Part shown: in pieces, positions 26,649-38,425 of the stretch
Position numbering within the stretch: the stretch's first letter is position 1
Layout: the number at the start of each line of letters is the position of its first letter
Assembly: GCF_014203395.1 (NCBI RefSeq)
Contig: NZ_JACHIW010000001.1
Span: 5,749,501-5,813,500 of the forward strand
Source: Saccharopolyspora phatthalungensis
GTDB lineage: Bacteria > Actinomycetota > Actinomycetes > Mycobacteriales > Pseudonocardiaceae
Reading direction: 5' to 3'
DNA length: 64,000 nucleotides
Translations under genes and position numbers: made by a program
The notes under the pieces: model-generated
Told to the model about the DNA's origin: nothing
What the model saw: the letters and a program-made list of their open reading frames with translations, nothing else
The model's database searches: none

Positions 26649-26910
26649 CTCCTGAGCTGATCCGGCGATGATCTTCCCGCCGGCGTCTCAGCAGGGGGAA
26701 CGTGGTGCGAGCCTGACGGGGGGGAGGGCAGTGGATGAAGACCGGTGGGCCGGGCCTGGCGGTACGAAAATGGTTCGCGCCGGAGCGGCGGGCATCGTAA
26801 CATCCGTGCTCCGCGGCGCGATAGGAAATACTGAAAACAGAAAAGTCAACCGCCCCGACGCCTAGTCTTAACATTTTTGTCGGCACTCGCGGTTGTGCAA
26901 TTTTCGGTTG

Positions 26911-26938
26911 TTGTGGTACGGGGTGCGCGCGCTAGTAT
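26911..26938 (+). promoter_or_regulatory. Candidate sigma-70-type promoter for the betaine/methyl-cycle genes
   Basis: TTGTGG (26911-26916) and TAGTAT (26933-26938) are separated by 16 bases in an AT-rich stretch. No better match is visible closer to the start codon at 27353. Transcription would begin near 26946. Confidence 0.35.
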
Positions 26939-27352
26939 ACACAGTTTGCTGACGTTCCGCACTTGCGTGATTGTTATCTGTTCCGAAAATGCGTTGAATC
27001 GGCGCAGGTAGCGGCGCATTTTTTCACCCAGGGTGACAATCCCAATCACGCAATCATCGCATTTCAGTGATTAGTGTCACACGTTCGTACGCTTGCTTTG
27101 CGATCTCCTTCGCCTAGTTTGGTTAACCGACGCAGAAATATCGCGTCAGCGCTGGTTGGCAAAGGTGCCGACCGGGCGTGATCGGCGTAGCTGTTGCGGC
27201 CTTGAGCATTTCTCGGCTGCCCGCGCCGGTCCTGGCGTTGCCTTTTTCGCAGTGGCGACCCTACACGGCCACGAGACGATCTCGGGGCACGGATTTGTGC
27301 GTACCCGAGTCCTGCGGTGGCGCATGACCAACGTGAGTGGTGGGAGTGAAGA

Positions 27353-29056
27353 ATGGCCAAGAGCGTGGACGATCTTGCCTCAAGCGAGCGCCCCGGATCG
27401 CCGGATACCGCTGATCTGGTGGCGCGCGAGGAGCAGGTGTTCGGCGAGAACCCGTTGGAAGTGCGCGAATCTGACCACTACACCCACGAGTACGTCGGCG
27501 GTTTCGTCGAAAAGTGGGATGAGCTGATCGACTGGAAGAAGCGTTACCAGAGCGAGGGCTCGTTCTTCATCGACCAGCTCAAGGCCCGCGGCATCCGCTC
27601 GGTGCTCGACGTGGCCACCGGCACCGGGTTCCACTCCGTGCGGCTGCTGGAGGAGGGCTTCGAGGCGGTCAGTGCCGACGGCAGCCCGCAGATGCTGGCC
27701 AAGGCATTCAGCAACGGGCTTACCTACGGCGGGCATATTCTGCGCGTGGTGCACGCCGACTGGCGTTGGCTGAATCGTGACGTCCACGGTGAATATGACG
27801 CGATCATCTGCCTGGGCAACTCGTTCACCCACCTGTTCTCCGAGCGAGATCGGCGCAAGGCGCTCGCCGAGTTCTACGCGATGCTCAAGCACGACGGCGT
27901 TTTGATCATCGATCAGCGCAATTATGACTCGATTCTGGACAGCGGGTTCTCCTCGAAGCACACCTATTACTACGCCGGTGAGGACGTTTCCGCGGAGCCC
28001 GATTACGTGGACGAGGGGCTGGCGCGGTTCAAGTACACGTTCCCGGATAAATCTGAATTCTTCCTGAACATGTATCCGCTGCGGAAGAACTACATGCGGC
28101 GGCTCATGCGTGAGGTCGGTTTCCAGCGGATCGACACCTACGGTGACTTCCAGGAAACCTACCATGACTCCGAACCGGACTTCTTCATCCACGTGGCGGA
28201 GAAGAAGTACCGGCCGGACGAAGAACTGTCCGATGTGTACTCCACCGCGGTGCACACCGCCCGCGACTACTACAACTCCGAGGACGCGGACAACTTCTAC
28301 TACCACGTCTGGGGCGGCAACGACATTCACGTCGGCCTCTACCGGACCCCGGAGGAGAACATCGACGCCGCCTCGCGGCGCACCGTCGAGCAGATGGCCG
28401 GCAAGGTCCGGATTACTCCGGAGACCCGCATCCTGGACATCGGTTCCGGCTACGGCGGCGCCGCCCGTTACCTGGCCGGCACCTACGGCTGCAAGGTGTC
28501 CTGCCTGAACCTCAGCGAGGTCGAGAACGCCCGCAACGTCGAGTTCAACCGCGCCGCCAAGCTGGACGAGCTCATCGAGGTCAAGGACGGTTCCTTCGAG
28601 GACATCCCGTTCCAGGACAATGCCTTCGACATCGTCTGGTCGCAGGATGCGATCCTGCACAGCGGCGACCGGGAGCGGGTGCTGGAAGAGGTGACCCGCG
28701 TGCTCAAGGGCGGGGGTTCCTTCATCTTCACCGATCCGATGGCCGCCGACGGCGCCAGGATGAAGGACCTCGGGCCGATCCTAGACCGGCTCAACCTGGA
28801 CACGATGGGCTCACCCGGCTTCTACCGCCGCGAGCTGGCCCGGCTCGGGCTGCAGAATTTCGACTTCGAGGACCTGACCGAGCACCTGCCGACGCACTAC
28901 GCGCGGGTGCTGGAGGTGCTGGAGAGCCAGGAAGCGGAGCTGGCGGACCGGATCAGCGACGAGTACCGCACCAAGATGAAAACCGGGCTGAAGAATTGGG
29001 TGGCCGGTGGAAAAGCAGGCAACCTCGCTTGGGGCATTATCCACGCCCGCGCCTGA
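27353..29056 (+). CDS. Fused glycine/sarcosine N-methyltransferase and sarcosine/dimethylglycine N-methyltransferase
   Basis: A 567-residue protein containing two complete class I methyltransferases in one chain. The N-terminal half (motif I SVLDVATGTGFHS, residues 83-95) matches glycine sarcosine methyltransferase, including NSFTHLF and RNYDSIL. The C-terminal half (ILDIGSGYGGAARYLA, from about 360) matches sarcosine dimethylglycine methyltransferase, with YYHVWGGNDIHVG at its start and WSQDAILHS. Three SAM-dependent methylations convert glycine to betaine, a compatible solute. Halophilic actinomycetes are known to carry fused forms; others encode two proteins. ATG 27353 follows GGGAG. The downstream genes regenerate SAM, which fits an enzyme consuming three SAM per product. 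Confidence 0.9.
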   Translation: MAKSVDDLASSERPGSPDTADLVAREEQVFGENPLEVRESDHYTHEYVGGFVEKWDELIDWKKRYQSEGSFFIDQLKARGIRSVLDVATGTGFHSVRLLEEGFEAVSADGSPQMLAKAFSNGLTYGGHILRVVHADWRWLNRDVHGEYDAIICLGNSFTHLFSERDRRKALAEFYAMLKHDGVLIIDQRNYDSILDSGFSSKHTYYYAGEDVSAEPDYVDEGLARFKYTFPDKSEFFLNMYPLRKNYMRRLMREVGFQRIDTYGDFQETYHDSEPDFFIHVAEKKYRPDEELSDVYSTAVHTARDYYNSEDADNFYYHVWGGNDIHVGLYRTPEENIDAASRRTVEQMAGKVRITPETRILDIGSGYGGAARYLAGTYGCKVSCLNLSEVENARNVEFNRAAKLDELIEVKDGSFEDIPFQDNAFDIVWSQDAILHSGDRERVLEEVTRVLKGGGSFIFTDPMAADGARMKDLGPILDRLNLDTMGSPGFYRRELARLGLQNFDFEDLTEHLPTHYARVLEVLESQEAELADRISDEYRTKMKTGLKNWVAGGKAGNLAWGIIHARA

Positions 29057-29135
29057 ACCCCTCCCCCCATGCCGGGGAACATCACTATCGTACGCAAGGA
29101 TCAATGCTGCATCAGCTGTGAGGTGAGGAGCAGTC

Positions 29136-30338
29136 GTGAGTGAGATCAACCGCAGGTTGTTCACCAGTGAGTCGGTGACCGAGGGACACCCGGACAAGAT
29201 CTGCGATGCGATCAGCGACGCCGTGCTGGACGCGTTGTTGGCCCAGGACCCGCGCTCGCGGGTGGCGGTGGAGACCTTGGTGACCACCGGGCAGGTGCAC
29301 GTGGCGGGCGAGGTGACCACGGACGCCTACGCGGACATCCCGACCATCGTGCGGGAGAAGATCCTGGAGATCGGCTACGACTCCTCGGCGAAGGGCTTCG
29401 ACGGTGCCTCCTGCGGTGTGAACGTCGCGATCGGCTCCCAGTCCCCGGACATCGCGCAGGGCGTGGACACCGCGCACGAATCCCGGGTCGAGGGCGTGCT
29501 CGACGAGATCGCCAAGCAGGGTGCCGGTGACCAGGGCCTGATGTTCGGCTACGCCTGCACCGACACCGACGAGCTGATGCCGCTGCCGATCGCGCTGGCG
29601 CACCGGCTGTCGCGGCGGCTGACCCGGGTCCGCAAGGACGGCGTGCTGCCGTACCTGCGGCCGGACGGCAAGACCCAGGTGACCATCGAGTACGCCGGCG
29701 ACCAGCCGGTGCGGCTGGACACCGTGGTGCTGTCCACCCAGCACGCCGCCGACATCGACATCGACGGCATGCTGACCGGCGACATCAAGGAGAAGGTCAT
29801 CGACCCGGAGATCGAGCGGGTCGGCCTGGAGTCCTCCGACAGCCGGCTGCTGGTGAACCCGACCGGCCGGTTCGTCGTCGGCGGCCCGATGGGCGACGCG
29901 GGCCTGACCGGCCGGAAGATCATCGTCGACACCTACGGCGGCATGGCCCGCCACGGCGGCGGTGCCTTCTCCGGCAAGGACCCGTCGAAGGTGGACCGTT
30001 CGGCCGCCTACGCGATGCGCTGGGTGGCCAAGAACGCGGTCGCCGCGGGCCTGGCGAGTCGCATCGAGGTGCAGGTCGCCTACGCGATCGGCAAGGCCGC
30101 CCCGGTGGGCCTGTTCGTGGAGACCTTCGGTACGGAAAACGTCGACCCGGTCAAGATCCAGGCCGCGATCAACGAGGTGTTCGACCTGCGTCCCGCCGCA
30201 ATCGTGCGTGACCTGGACCTCTTGCGGCCGATCTATGCCCAGACGGCGGCGTACGGTCACTTCGGACGAAGCGACGTCGACCTGCCGTGGGAGCGCACCG
30301 ATCGGGCGGCCGCACTGAAGAGCGCCGCCGGTATTTGA
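29136..30338 (+). CDS. metK: S-adenosylmethionine synthetase
   Basis: A 400-residue MetK with all signature blocks: [11 protein letters not shown] near residue 14, [12 protein letters not shown], and the glycine-rich [16 protein letters not shown] loop. It makes SAM from methionine and ATP in the cytoplasm. GTG 29136 follows GAGGTGAGGAG. In most actinomycetes metK sits with purine or pri genes. Here it directly follows the betaine methyltransferase, so it probably supplies that enzyme, and a housekeeping copy may exist elsewhere. Confidence 0.95.
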   Translation: MSEINRRLFTSESVTEGHPDKICDAISDAVLDALLAQDPRSRVAVETLVTTGQVHVAGEVTTDAYADIPTIVREKILEIGYDSSAKGFDGASCGVNVAIGSQSPDIAQGVDTAHESRVEGVLDEIAKQGAGDQGLMFGYACTDTDELMPLPIALAHRLSRRLTRVRKDGVLPYLRPDGKTQVTIEYAGDQPVRLDTVVLSTQHAADIDIDGMLTGDIKEKVIDPEIERVGLESSDSRLLVNPTGRFVVGGPMGDAGLTGRKIIVDTYGGMARHGGGAFSGKDPSKVDRSAAYAMRWVAKNAVAAGLASRIEVQVAYAIGKAAPVGLFVETFGTENVDPVKIQAAINEVFDLRPAAIVRDLDLLRPIYAQTAAYGHFGRSDVDLPWERTDRAAALKSAAGI

Positions 30339-30433
30339 CCTCGACCGATGGAAGCCGTCGCGGCAGATTGCGGGGCGTGGGGACCGCGTCCCGCACTCTC
30401 CTGTGCCGGCCCGGGGGTCCAGTTGAGCTACAT

Positions 30434-30457
30434 GGTCGGCGGCGGCAGCCGCCGACC
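30434..30457 (+). promoter_or_regulatory. Hairpin just upstream of the adenosine kinase ribosome site
   Basis: GGTCGGCGGC (30434-30443) pairs perfectly with GCCGCCGACC (30448-30457) around a GGCA tetraloop. It ends 5 bases before the GAAGGAG ribosome site. No T run follows. It may stabilise or segment the mRNA, or act as a weak metK terminator. Confidence 0.5.
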
Positions 30458-30476
30458 CTGGTGAAGGAGTATTGCC

Positions 30477-31451
30477 TTGCGGATTGCGGTGACCGGTTCG
30501 ATCGCCACCGACCATCTGATGTCCTACCCCGGTAGGTTCGCCGAGCAGCTCGTCGCTGATCGTCTTGAGCAGGTGTCGTTGTCGTTCCTGGTCGACGAGC
30601 TGGAGGTGCGGCGCGGCGGGATCGCGGCCAACATCACCTTCGGTCTCGGCCAGCTTGGCGTCGGCTCGGCCCTGGTCGGCGCCGTCGGCCGCGACTTCGA
30701 CGACTACCGCTCGTGGTTGGAGCGTCACGGGGTGGACACCGGCTCGGTGCACGTCTCGGAGACCAAGCACACCGCGCGGTTCCTGTGCACCACCGATACC
30801 GACCACAACCAGATCGCCTCGTTCTACGCGGGCGCGATGGCCGAGGCCCGCGAGATCGAGCTCAAGCCGGTCGCCGACCGGCTCGGCGGCCTGGACGTGG
30901 TGGTGATCTCGGCCAACGACCCGGACGCGATGCTGCGGCACACCCAGGAGTGCCGCGACCGCGGTTACCGGTTCCTCGCCGACCCCGGCCAGCAGCTGGC
31001 CCGGATGGACGGCGACGCGATCCGCCGGCTCGTGGACGGCGCCGAGTACCTGTTCACCAACGAGTACGAGCACGGGCTGCTGCTGCAGAGCACCGGCTGG
31101 ACGCACGCCGAGGTGCTATCGCGGGTTGGCATCTGGGTGACATCGCTAGGCCCGAAGGGCGTCCAGGTGGACTCTAAGACGGAGCCGACCCTGGAGGTCG
31201 AGCCCCCGAAGGAGAAGCAGAAGGGCGATCCCACCGGCGTCGGCGACGCGTTGCGCGCCGGATTCCTGGCCGGTCTGACCCACGACCTCGGGCTGGAGCG
31301 CTCGTTGCAGTTGGGCTGCACGTTGGCGACAGTCTCGCTGGAGACCGACGGACCGCAGGAGTACGAGGTGGAACGCGACTCGTTCGTCGCCCGCATCGCC
31401 GAGGCATACGGTGACGCCGCCGCAGCCGAGGTCCAGCCGAAGCTTCGCTGA
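30477..31451 (+). CDS. Adenosine kinase (PfkB family)
   Basis: A 324-residue ribokinase-fold kinase. It has the glycine pair in RRGGIAANITFGLGQLG and the C-terminal anion-hole/catalytic motif DPTGVGDALRAG. Its length and features match the actinobacterial adenosine kinase group (as in Mycobacterium). It phosphorylates adenosine to AMP, removing the second product of SAH hydrolysis and pulling that reversible reaction forward. The start is TTG 30477, supported by GAAGGAG 7 bases upstream; a rare start may lower expression. Its place between metK and metH argues for adenosine over a sugar as substrate. Confidence 0.85.
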   Translation: MRIAVTGSIATDHLMSYPGRFAEQLVADRLEQVSLSFLVDELEVRRGGIAANITFGLGQLGVGSALVGAVGRDFDDYRSWLERHGVDTGSVHVSETKHTARFLCTTDTDHNQIASFYAGAMAEAREIELKPVADRLGGLDVVVISANDPDAMLRHTQECRDRGYRFLADPGQQLARMDGDAIRRLVDGAEYLFTNEYEHGLLLQSTGWTHAEVLSRVGIWVTSLGPKGVQVDSKTEPTLEVEPPKEKQKGDPTGVGDALRAGFLAGLTHDLGLERSLQLGCTLATVSLETDGPQEYEVERDSFVARIAEAYGDAAAAEVQPKLR

Positions 31452-31470
31452 GGACAGGAGTAGTACGGGC

Positions 31471-34400
31471 ATGGCAGACCGGCAGAACGATCCGAGCGGG
31501 TTCCTGGCCGCCATCGGCGAACGGGTCCTCGTCGCCGATGGCGGCATGGGCACCGCGTTGCAGGCGTTCGACCTCACGTTGGACGACTTCGCCAACCTAG
31601 AGGGCTGCAACGAGATCCTGAACGTGACGCGGCCCGACGTGGTGTCCTCGATCTACCGGGGGTATCTGGAGGCCGGCTCGGACGCGATCGAGACCAACAC
31701 CTTCGGCGCGAACCTGGCCAACCTCGGCGAGTACGACATCCCGGAACGGATCCGGGAACTGGCCGAGACGGGCTCGGCGCTGGCCCGCGAGGCCGCCGAC
31801 GAGTACTCGACGCCGGAGCGGCCGCGGTTCGTGCTGGGTTCGGTCGGGCCCGGCACGAAGCTGCCGACGCTGGGGCACGCGCCCTACGCCGTGCTGCGCG
31901 ACGCCTACGTCGAGCAGGTGCTGGGCATGCTCGACGGCGGCATCGACGTGGTGCTGGTGGAGACCTCGCAGGACCTCCTGCAGACCAAGGCCGCGATCGT
32001 CGCCGCGAAGCGGGCGATGGCCCAGGCCGGCCGGAAGCTGCCGATCATCGCGCAGGTCACCGTGGAGACCACCGGAACGATGCTGGTCGGCTCGGAGATC
32101 GGTGCGGCGCTGACCGCACTGGAGCCGCTGGGCATCGACCTGATCGGGATGAACTGCGCGACCGGTCCCGCGGAGATGAGCGAGCATCTGCGGGTGCTGG
32201 CGCAGAACTCCCGGATCCCGATCTCGGTGATGCCCAACGCCGGTCTGCCCCAGCTCGGCCCCAATGGTGCGGTGTACCCGCTGCAGCCCGACGAGCTGGC
32301 CGAGGCGTTAGTCGGGTTCGTCAACTCCTACGGCGCCCGCCTGGTCGGCGGCTGCTGCGGTACCACCACCGAGCACGTGCGCGCGGTGGCCGAGGCGGTC
32401 GCGCCGTTGACGCCGCAGGCGCGCGAGCCCGAGCACATCCCGTCGATCTCGTCGATGTACCAGTCGGTGCCGTTCGAGCAGGACGCATCGATCCTCAACA
32501 TCGGCGAGCGCACGAACACCAACGGTTCCAAGGCGTTCCGCGTGGCGATGCTGGACGGCCGTTACGACGATTGCGTGGAGATCGCGAAGGCGCAGACCCG
32601 CGAGGGCGCGCACATGCTGGACCTGTGCGTGGACTACGTGGGCCGCGATGGCACGGTCGACATGCGGGAACTGGCGTCCCGTCTAGCCACCGCCTCGACA
32701 CTGCCGATCATGGTGGACTCCACGGAGCCGGACGTGATCGAGGCGGGTCTGGAGCACCTGGGCGGCCGGTGCGCGGTCAACTCGGTGAACTACGAGGACG
32801 GCAACGAGCCGGGATCGCGGTACGAACGCGTGATGAAGCTGGTCGTCGAGCACGGTGCCACCGTCGTGGTGACCTGCATCGACGAGGAAGGCCAGGCGCG
32901 CACCGCCGAGTGGAAGCTGCGGGTCGCCGAGCGGCTGATCGAGGACATGACCACCAACTGGGGGCTGGACAAGTCCGCGATCATCATCGACTGCCTGGTC
33001 TTCCCGATCACCACCGGTCAGGAAGAGGTCCGCAAGGACGCCATCGAGACGATCAACGCGATCCGGGAACTCAAGAAGCGCCATCCGGACGTTCAGACCA
33101 CGCTCGGCCTGTCGAACGTGTCGTTCGGACTCAACCCGGCGGCGCGTCAGGTGCTGAACTCGGTGTTCCTCAACGAATGCCGGGAAGCGGGACTGGACAC
33201 CGCGATCCTGAACGCTTCGAAGATCCTGCCGATGAGCAAGATCGAGGAGGAGCCGCGGCAGGTCGCGCTCGACCTGGTCTACGACCGGCGCAGCGAGGGC
33301 TACGACCCGCTGCAGAAGCTCATGCAGATCTTCGAGGGCCAGACCGCGAAGTCCAGCAGTGCTTCGCGGGCCGAGGAGTTGGCCAAGCTGCCGCTGTTCG
33401 AGCGGTTGGAACGGCGGATCGTCGACGGCGAGCGCAACGGCCTGGAAGTCGACCTGGACGCGGCGATGGGCGAGAAACCGCCGCTGCGGATCATCAACGA
33501 GAACCTGCTGGCCGGCATGAAGGTCGTGGGTGAGCTGTTCGGCTCCGGGCAGATGCAGCTGCCGTTCGTGCTCCAGTCCGCCGAGGTGATGAAGGCGGCG
33601 GTGGCCTACCTGGAACCGCACATGGAGAAGGACGACTCCGGCGGCAAGGGCAAGCTGCTGCTGGCCACGGTCAAGGGCGACGTGCACGACATCGGCAAGA
33701 ACCTGGTCGACATCATCGTGTCCAACAACGGCTACGACGTGGTCAACATCGGCATCAAGCAGCCGATCAACGCCATCCTGGAGGCCGCCGAGGAGCACAA
33801 GGTCGACGCCATCGGCATGTCCGGGCTGCTGGTGAAGTCCACCGTGATCATGAAGGACAACCTGGAGGAGATGAACTCCAGGGGCATCGCCGAGAAATAC
33901 CCGGTGCTGCTGGGCGGCGCGGCGCTCACCCGGTCCTATGTGGAGCATGACCTCGACGACATCTACCAGGGCGACGTGCGCTACGCCAAGGACGCCTTCG
34001 AGGGCCTGCACCTGATGGACCGGCTGATGTCGGTCAAGCGCGGCGACGCCCCCGAGGAAGACGCGGCGGAAGCGGCGAAGAAGGCCGAGCGCAAGGCGCG
34101 CCGCGAGCGGTCGCTGCGGATCGCCGAGAAGCGCAAAGCCGAGCAGGGCGAGGAACCCGGCTACGACGACACCACGCGATCGGATGTGGATGCCGACTCG
34201 CCGGTGCCGACGCCGCCGTTCTGGGGCTCGAAGGTGGTCAAGGGCGTCGCGGTCGCCGACTACCTCGCGCTGCTCGATGAGCGGGCCACGTTCTTCGGTC
34301 AGTGGGGGCTGCGCGGCGCGAAGAAGGGCGAGGGACCGTCCTACGAGGAACTCGTCGAGTCCGAGGGCCGGCCACGGCTGCGGCACTGGATCGACGAGCT

Positions 34401-35037
34401 GTCCACCGCGGGCATCCTGCAGCACGCGGCCGTGGTCTACGGCTACTTCCCGTGCGTGACCGAGGGCAACCATCTCTTGGTGCTGGACAAGGACGAGCCG
34501 GACGCTCCGGAACGGCACCGGTTCTTCTTCCCGCGGCAGAAGCGCGACCGGCGCCTGTGCCTGGCGGACTTCTTCCGCAGCCGGGAGAAGGCCGAGCAGA
34601 CCGGCCAGGTGGACGTGCTGCCGATGCAGCTGGTCACCATGGGTCAGCCGATCGCCGACTACGCCAACGAGCTGTTCGCGAAGAACGCCTACCGGGATTA
34701 CCTTGAGGTGCACGGCATGGGCGTGCAGCTGACCGAGGCGCTGGCGGAATACTGGCACCGCCGCGTCCGGCGGGAACTCCGCTGGGCCTCGGGCGGTTCG
34801 GTGGCCGAGGAGGACCCGGCCGACGTGCGGGAGTTCTTCAAGCTCGGCTACCGCGGCGCGCGGTATTCCTTCGGCTACGGCGCCTGCCCGGACATCGAGG
34901 ACCGGGCCAAGATCGTCGACCTGCTGGCGGCCGAGCGCATCGGCGTGGTGCTCTCCGAAGAGTTCCAGCTGCACCCCGAGCAATCCACCGACGCGATCAT
35001 CGCCCACCACCCCGAGGCGAAGTACTTCAACACCTGA
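31471..35037 (+). CDS. metH: Cobalamin-dependent methionine synthase
   Basis: A 1188-residue MetH with all modules in order: homocysteine domain with zinc Cys residues near 229 and in [10 protein letters not shown] (295-296), a pterin-binding domain from about 350 ([16 protein letters not shown]), a cobalamin domain with DVHDIGKN (His739 is the lower cobalt ligand), and a C-terminal reactivation domain. It transfers a methyl group from methyl-tetrahydrofolate to homocysteine. An insertion rich in Lys/Arg/Glu (about 870-900) links the B12 and activation domains. ATG 31471 follows GACAGGAG, 20 bases after the adenosine kinase stop. Confidence 0.95.
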   Translation: MADRQNDPSGFLAAIGERVLVADGGMGTALQAFDLTLDDFANLEGCNEILNVTRPDVVSSIYRGYLEAGSDAIETNTFGANLANLGEYDIPERIRELAETGSALAREAADEYSTPERPRFVLGSVGPGTKLPTLGHAPYAVLRDAYVEQVLGMLDGGIDVVLVETSQDLLQTKAAIVAAKRAMAQAGRKLPIIAQVTVETTGTMLVGSEIGAALTALEPLGIDLIGMNCATGPAEMSEHLRVLAQNSRIPISVMPNAGLPQLGPNGAVYPLQPDELAEALVGFVNSYGARLVGGCCGTTTEHVRAVAEAVAPLTPQAREPEHIPSISSMYQSVPFEQDASILNIGERTNTNGSKAFRVAMLDGRYDDCVEIAKAQTREGAHMLDLCVDYVGRDGTVDMRELASRLATASTLPIMVDSTEPDVIEAGLEHLGGRCAVNSVNYEDGNEPGSRYERVMKLVVEHGATVVVTCIDEEGQARTAEWKLRVAERLIEDMTTNWGLDKSAIIIDCLVFPITTGQEEVRKDAIETINAIRELKKRHPDVQTTLGLSNVSFGLNPAARQVLNSVFLNECREAGLDTAILNASKILPMSKIEEEPRQVALDLVYDRRSEGYDPLQKLMQIFEGQTAKSSSASRAEELAKLPLFERLERRIVDGERNGLEVDLDAAMGEKPPLRIINENLLAGMKVVGELFGSGQMQLPFVLQSAEVMKAAVAYLEPHMEKDDSGGKGKLLLATVKGDVHDIGKNLVDIIVSNNGYDVVNIGIKQPINAILEAAEEHKVDAIGMSGLLVKSTVIMKDNLEEMNSRGIAEKYPVLLGGAALTRSYVEHDLDDIYQGDVRYAKDAFEGLHLMDRLMSVKRGDAPEEDAAEAAKKAERKARRERSLRIAEKRKAEQGEEPGYDDTTRSDVDADSPVPTPPFWGSKVVKGVAVADYLALLDERATFFGQWGLRGAKKGEGPSYEELVESEGRPRLRHWIDELSTAGILQHAAVVYGYFPCVTEGNHLLVLDKDEPDAPERHRFFFPRQKRDRRLCLADFFRSREKAEQTGQVDVLPMQLVTMGQPIADYANELFAKNAYRDYLEVHGMGVQLTEALAEYWHRRVRRELRWASGGSVAEEDPADVREFFKLGYRGARYSFGYGACPDIEDRAKIVDLLAAERIGVVLSEEFQLHPEQSTDAIIAHHPEAKYFNT

Positions 35038-35084
35038 TTCACCCGTACGACACCCGTACCCGTGGGGAAACGAGAAAGGAAACC

Positions 35085-36542
<1,458 letters not shown>

Positions 36543-36766
36543 TCGACCGAGGACGTCTGCGCACGCGACTTGTTCGGCGGTGCGGGCGGCGGAACCGCAG
36601 ACCTCGCCTATTTGTCGGATCCCGTCTCGTGTGCAAGCGTTGTGCACCACATCGGGTCGGCCTCGCGAGGCGGCGTCTGGGAGTCCGCGGCGGTGTGGGT
36701 CGCGTGCCTGCGGTACGCGACCGGCACCGCTTGGAAACGACCTAGTTGGGGAGAAGGAGACCAGGG

Positions 36767-37660
36767 ATGACTCGGGTCATTGACCGCTTGCGCCCCGGCC
36801 GCACGGTGTTCTCGGTGGAGTTCTTCCCACCGAAGTCCGACGAGGAGGAACGCCAGCTGTGGCGGGCCATCCGGGAGTTGGAGCCGCTGGATCCCGCCTA
36901 CGTGTCCGTGACCTACGGCGCGGGCGGTTCGAGCCGGGACCGCACGGTGCGCACCACCGGCCGGATCGCCAGCGACACCACCCTGTTGCCGGTCGCGCAC
37001 CTGACCGGGGTGAACCACTCGATCGCCGAGCTGCGGCATGTCATCGGCTCGTACGCGGCCGAGGGCATCAGCAATGTGCTGGCGATCCGCGGCGACCCGC
37101 CGGGCGACCCGATGGGCGAGTGGACCCCACACCCGGAGGGCATCACCTACGCCGACGAACTGGTCCGGTTGGTGCGCGAGTGCGGTGACTTCAGCGTGGG
37201 TGTCGCGGCGTTCCCGCACATGCACCCGCGTTCGGTGGACCTGGAGTCCGACACCGTGCACATGGTCAACAAGCTGCGGTCCGGGGCGGACTTCTCGGTG
37301 GCGCAGATGTTCCTCCAGCCGGAGTACTTCCTGCGGCTGCGGGACCGGCTGGCGCAGCGCGGCTGCCACCAGCCGATGCTGCCCGGAATCATGCCGATCA
37401 CCACGCCGCGGGTGCTGGGCATGACGACGCAGCTGAGCAACATGACCATCCCGGACGAAGTGTCGGCGGTGCTGGACCCGCTGCGCGAGGACGCGGCCGG
37501 TTTCCGGGCGGCCGGGCTGGAGATCACCACCCGGCTGTGCGAGAAGCTGATCGCCGAAGGGGTGCCGGCGCTGCACTTCTACAGCCTCAACCGGGCCAAG
37601 GCCACCCGCGAGGTGGTGGCCAACCTCGGGCTCTCCGACGGCGTCCTGAAAGCCGCCTGA
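36767..37660 (+). CDS. metF: 5,10-methylenetetrahydrofolate reductase
   Basis: A 297-residue MetF: N-terminal VFSVEFFPPKSDEEE, the VTYGAGGSSRDRT folate/FAD segment, LAIRGDPP and the terminal HFYSLNRA. It reduces methylene-THF to methyl-THF, the methyl donor used by MetH. It closes the methyl-supply set. ATG 36767 follows GGAGAAGGAG. The 224-base gap after ahcY contains a long GTCTGCG/CGCAGAC pairing (36555-36604) and may hold a separate promoter. Confidence 0.9.
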   Translation: MTRVIDRLRPGRTVFSVEFFPPKSDEEERQLWRAIRELEPLDPAYVSVTYGAGGSSRDRTVRTTGRIASDTTLLPVAHLTGVNHSIAELRHVIGSYAAEGISNVLAIRGDPPGDPMGEWTPHPEGITYADELVRLVRECGDFSVGVAAFPHMHPRSVDLESDTVHMVNKLRSGADFSVAQMFLQPEYFLRLRDRLAQRGCHQPMLPGIMPITTPRVLGMTTQLSNMTIPDEVSAVLDPLREDAAGFRAAGLEITTRLCEKLIAEGVPALHFYSLNRAKATREVVANLGLSDGVLKAA

Positions 37661-37673
37661 CGCGTCGAGCCGA

Positions 37674-37719
37674 AACCCTGCCGCCCCCGGAGAACACCGC
37701 CGGGGGCGGCGGGGTTTTT
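37674..37719 (+). terminator. Strong Rho-independent terminator closing the methyl-cycle genes
   Basis: A 17-bp stem with one G-T pair: AACCC through CCCCCGG (37674-37690) pairs with CCGGGGG through GGGTT (37700-37716) around a 9-nt loop, and a T run follows. It is the clearest intrinsic terminator in the window. Confidence 0.9.
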
Positions 37720-38146
37720 CGTTGTCGTACAGCCCGGCGGGCACCTTGCCGATCTTGAAATTGGAGTGATTTCGGTCACGTGAACAGGCTTCGGCTTCGG
37801 GACGGGTCGGTGCGAGGGGTCATCGAAGCCGGTCGCCGGGACCGTTCCGGGCGGCTATCGCGCACGCTTGCGGGTGACCGGCACGGGCCGGATTGCCACC
37901 CACCGGAGCGATCAATGCTCGCGCCGATTCACCATTTCCGAGTACCGTCGGTTTCATCTTTCCTTTTTTCGCTAAAGTCGACGCCCGTTCGGTTGGCACA
38001 ATTCAGTCCAGCGAGTCACACTCAGTCCAATTCGGACCTAAGTGCAACGGCGCACCGGGTCGAAAACGGCGCCGCCGAGTGCCGTGACGCAAGCGTTGTC
38101 GCGGCTCTGGCGCTGTCGGACGTTGCCCGTACAGACAGGAAGGACC
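37720..38146 (+). other. Intergenic region with no clear gene
   Basis: About 430 bases with mixed GC content. A C/T-rich, AT-richer tract lies near 37960-37980, and TCAGTCCA is repeated directly near 38003 and 38025. It probably contains the promoter for the small ORF at 38147 and the acyltransferase gene behind it. Nothing else is recognised. Confidence 0.4.
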
Positions 38147-38344
38147 ATGTCAGTGCCGTTGCTACCAGGATTGCCGCCGCCAGCGCCGCACGTCGGAAGT
38201 GACCTCGGCGCCGAGATCGCACCGCCTGCCGAGAACGAACCCGCCGCGACGTCCGCCGGGCGATCATTCGACACGCTCGCGGATCAGATCGCCGCCCGGA
38301 TCTGCCGGTCGCTAGGTGTTTCGGGGTCGGAAACCATTCCGTAA
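38147..38344 (+). CDS. Small hypothetical protein (65 aa)
   Basis: ATG 38147 has AGGAAGGA just upstream. The peptide is Pro/Ala-rich at the N-terminus (LLPGLPPPAP) and has an amphipathic C-terminal helix (FDTLADQIAARICRSLG). No signal peptide. It lies 81 bases before the WS/DGAT gene. Codon use is consistent with coding, but I recognise no family. Confidence 0.45.
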   Translation: MSVPLLPGLPPPAPHVGSDLGAEIAPPAENEPAATSAGRSFDTLADQIAARICRSLGVSGSETIP

Positions 38345-38425
38345 CGCGGCTGACAAATTGGCTATTCCGGTCCCGAATCGATGATGTCCGAAACCTGTTT
38401 TCGAATTGCGCGGCGAGGTACGGCG

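Larger units (their letters stand above)
26596..27352 (+). other. Long intergenic region upstream of the betaine operon
   Basis: About 757 bases with no supported gene. After the terminator of the acyl-CoA synthetase the sequence becomes markedly AT-richer (roughly 26770-27130) than any gene nearby. It holds a sigma-70-like promoter, an 11-bp inverted repeat and a GGTTAACC palindrome near 27122. If the promoter at 26911 is used, the betaine methyltransferase mRNA has a leader of about 400 nt. Confidence 0.6.
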
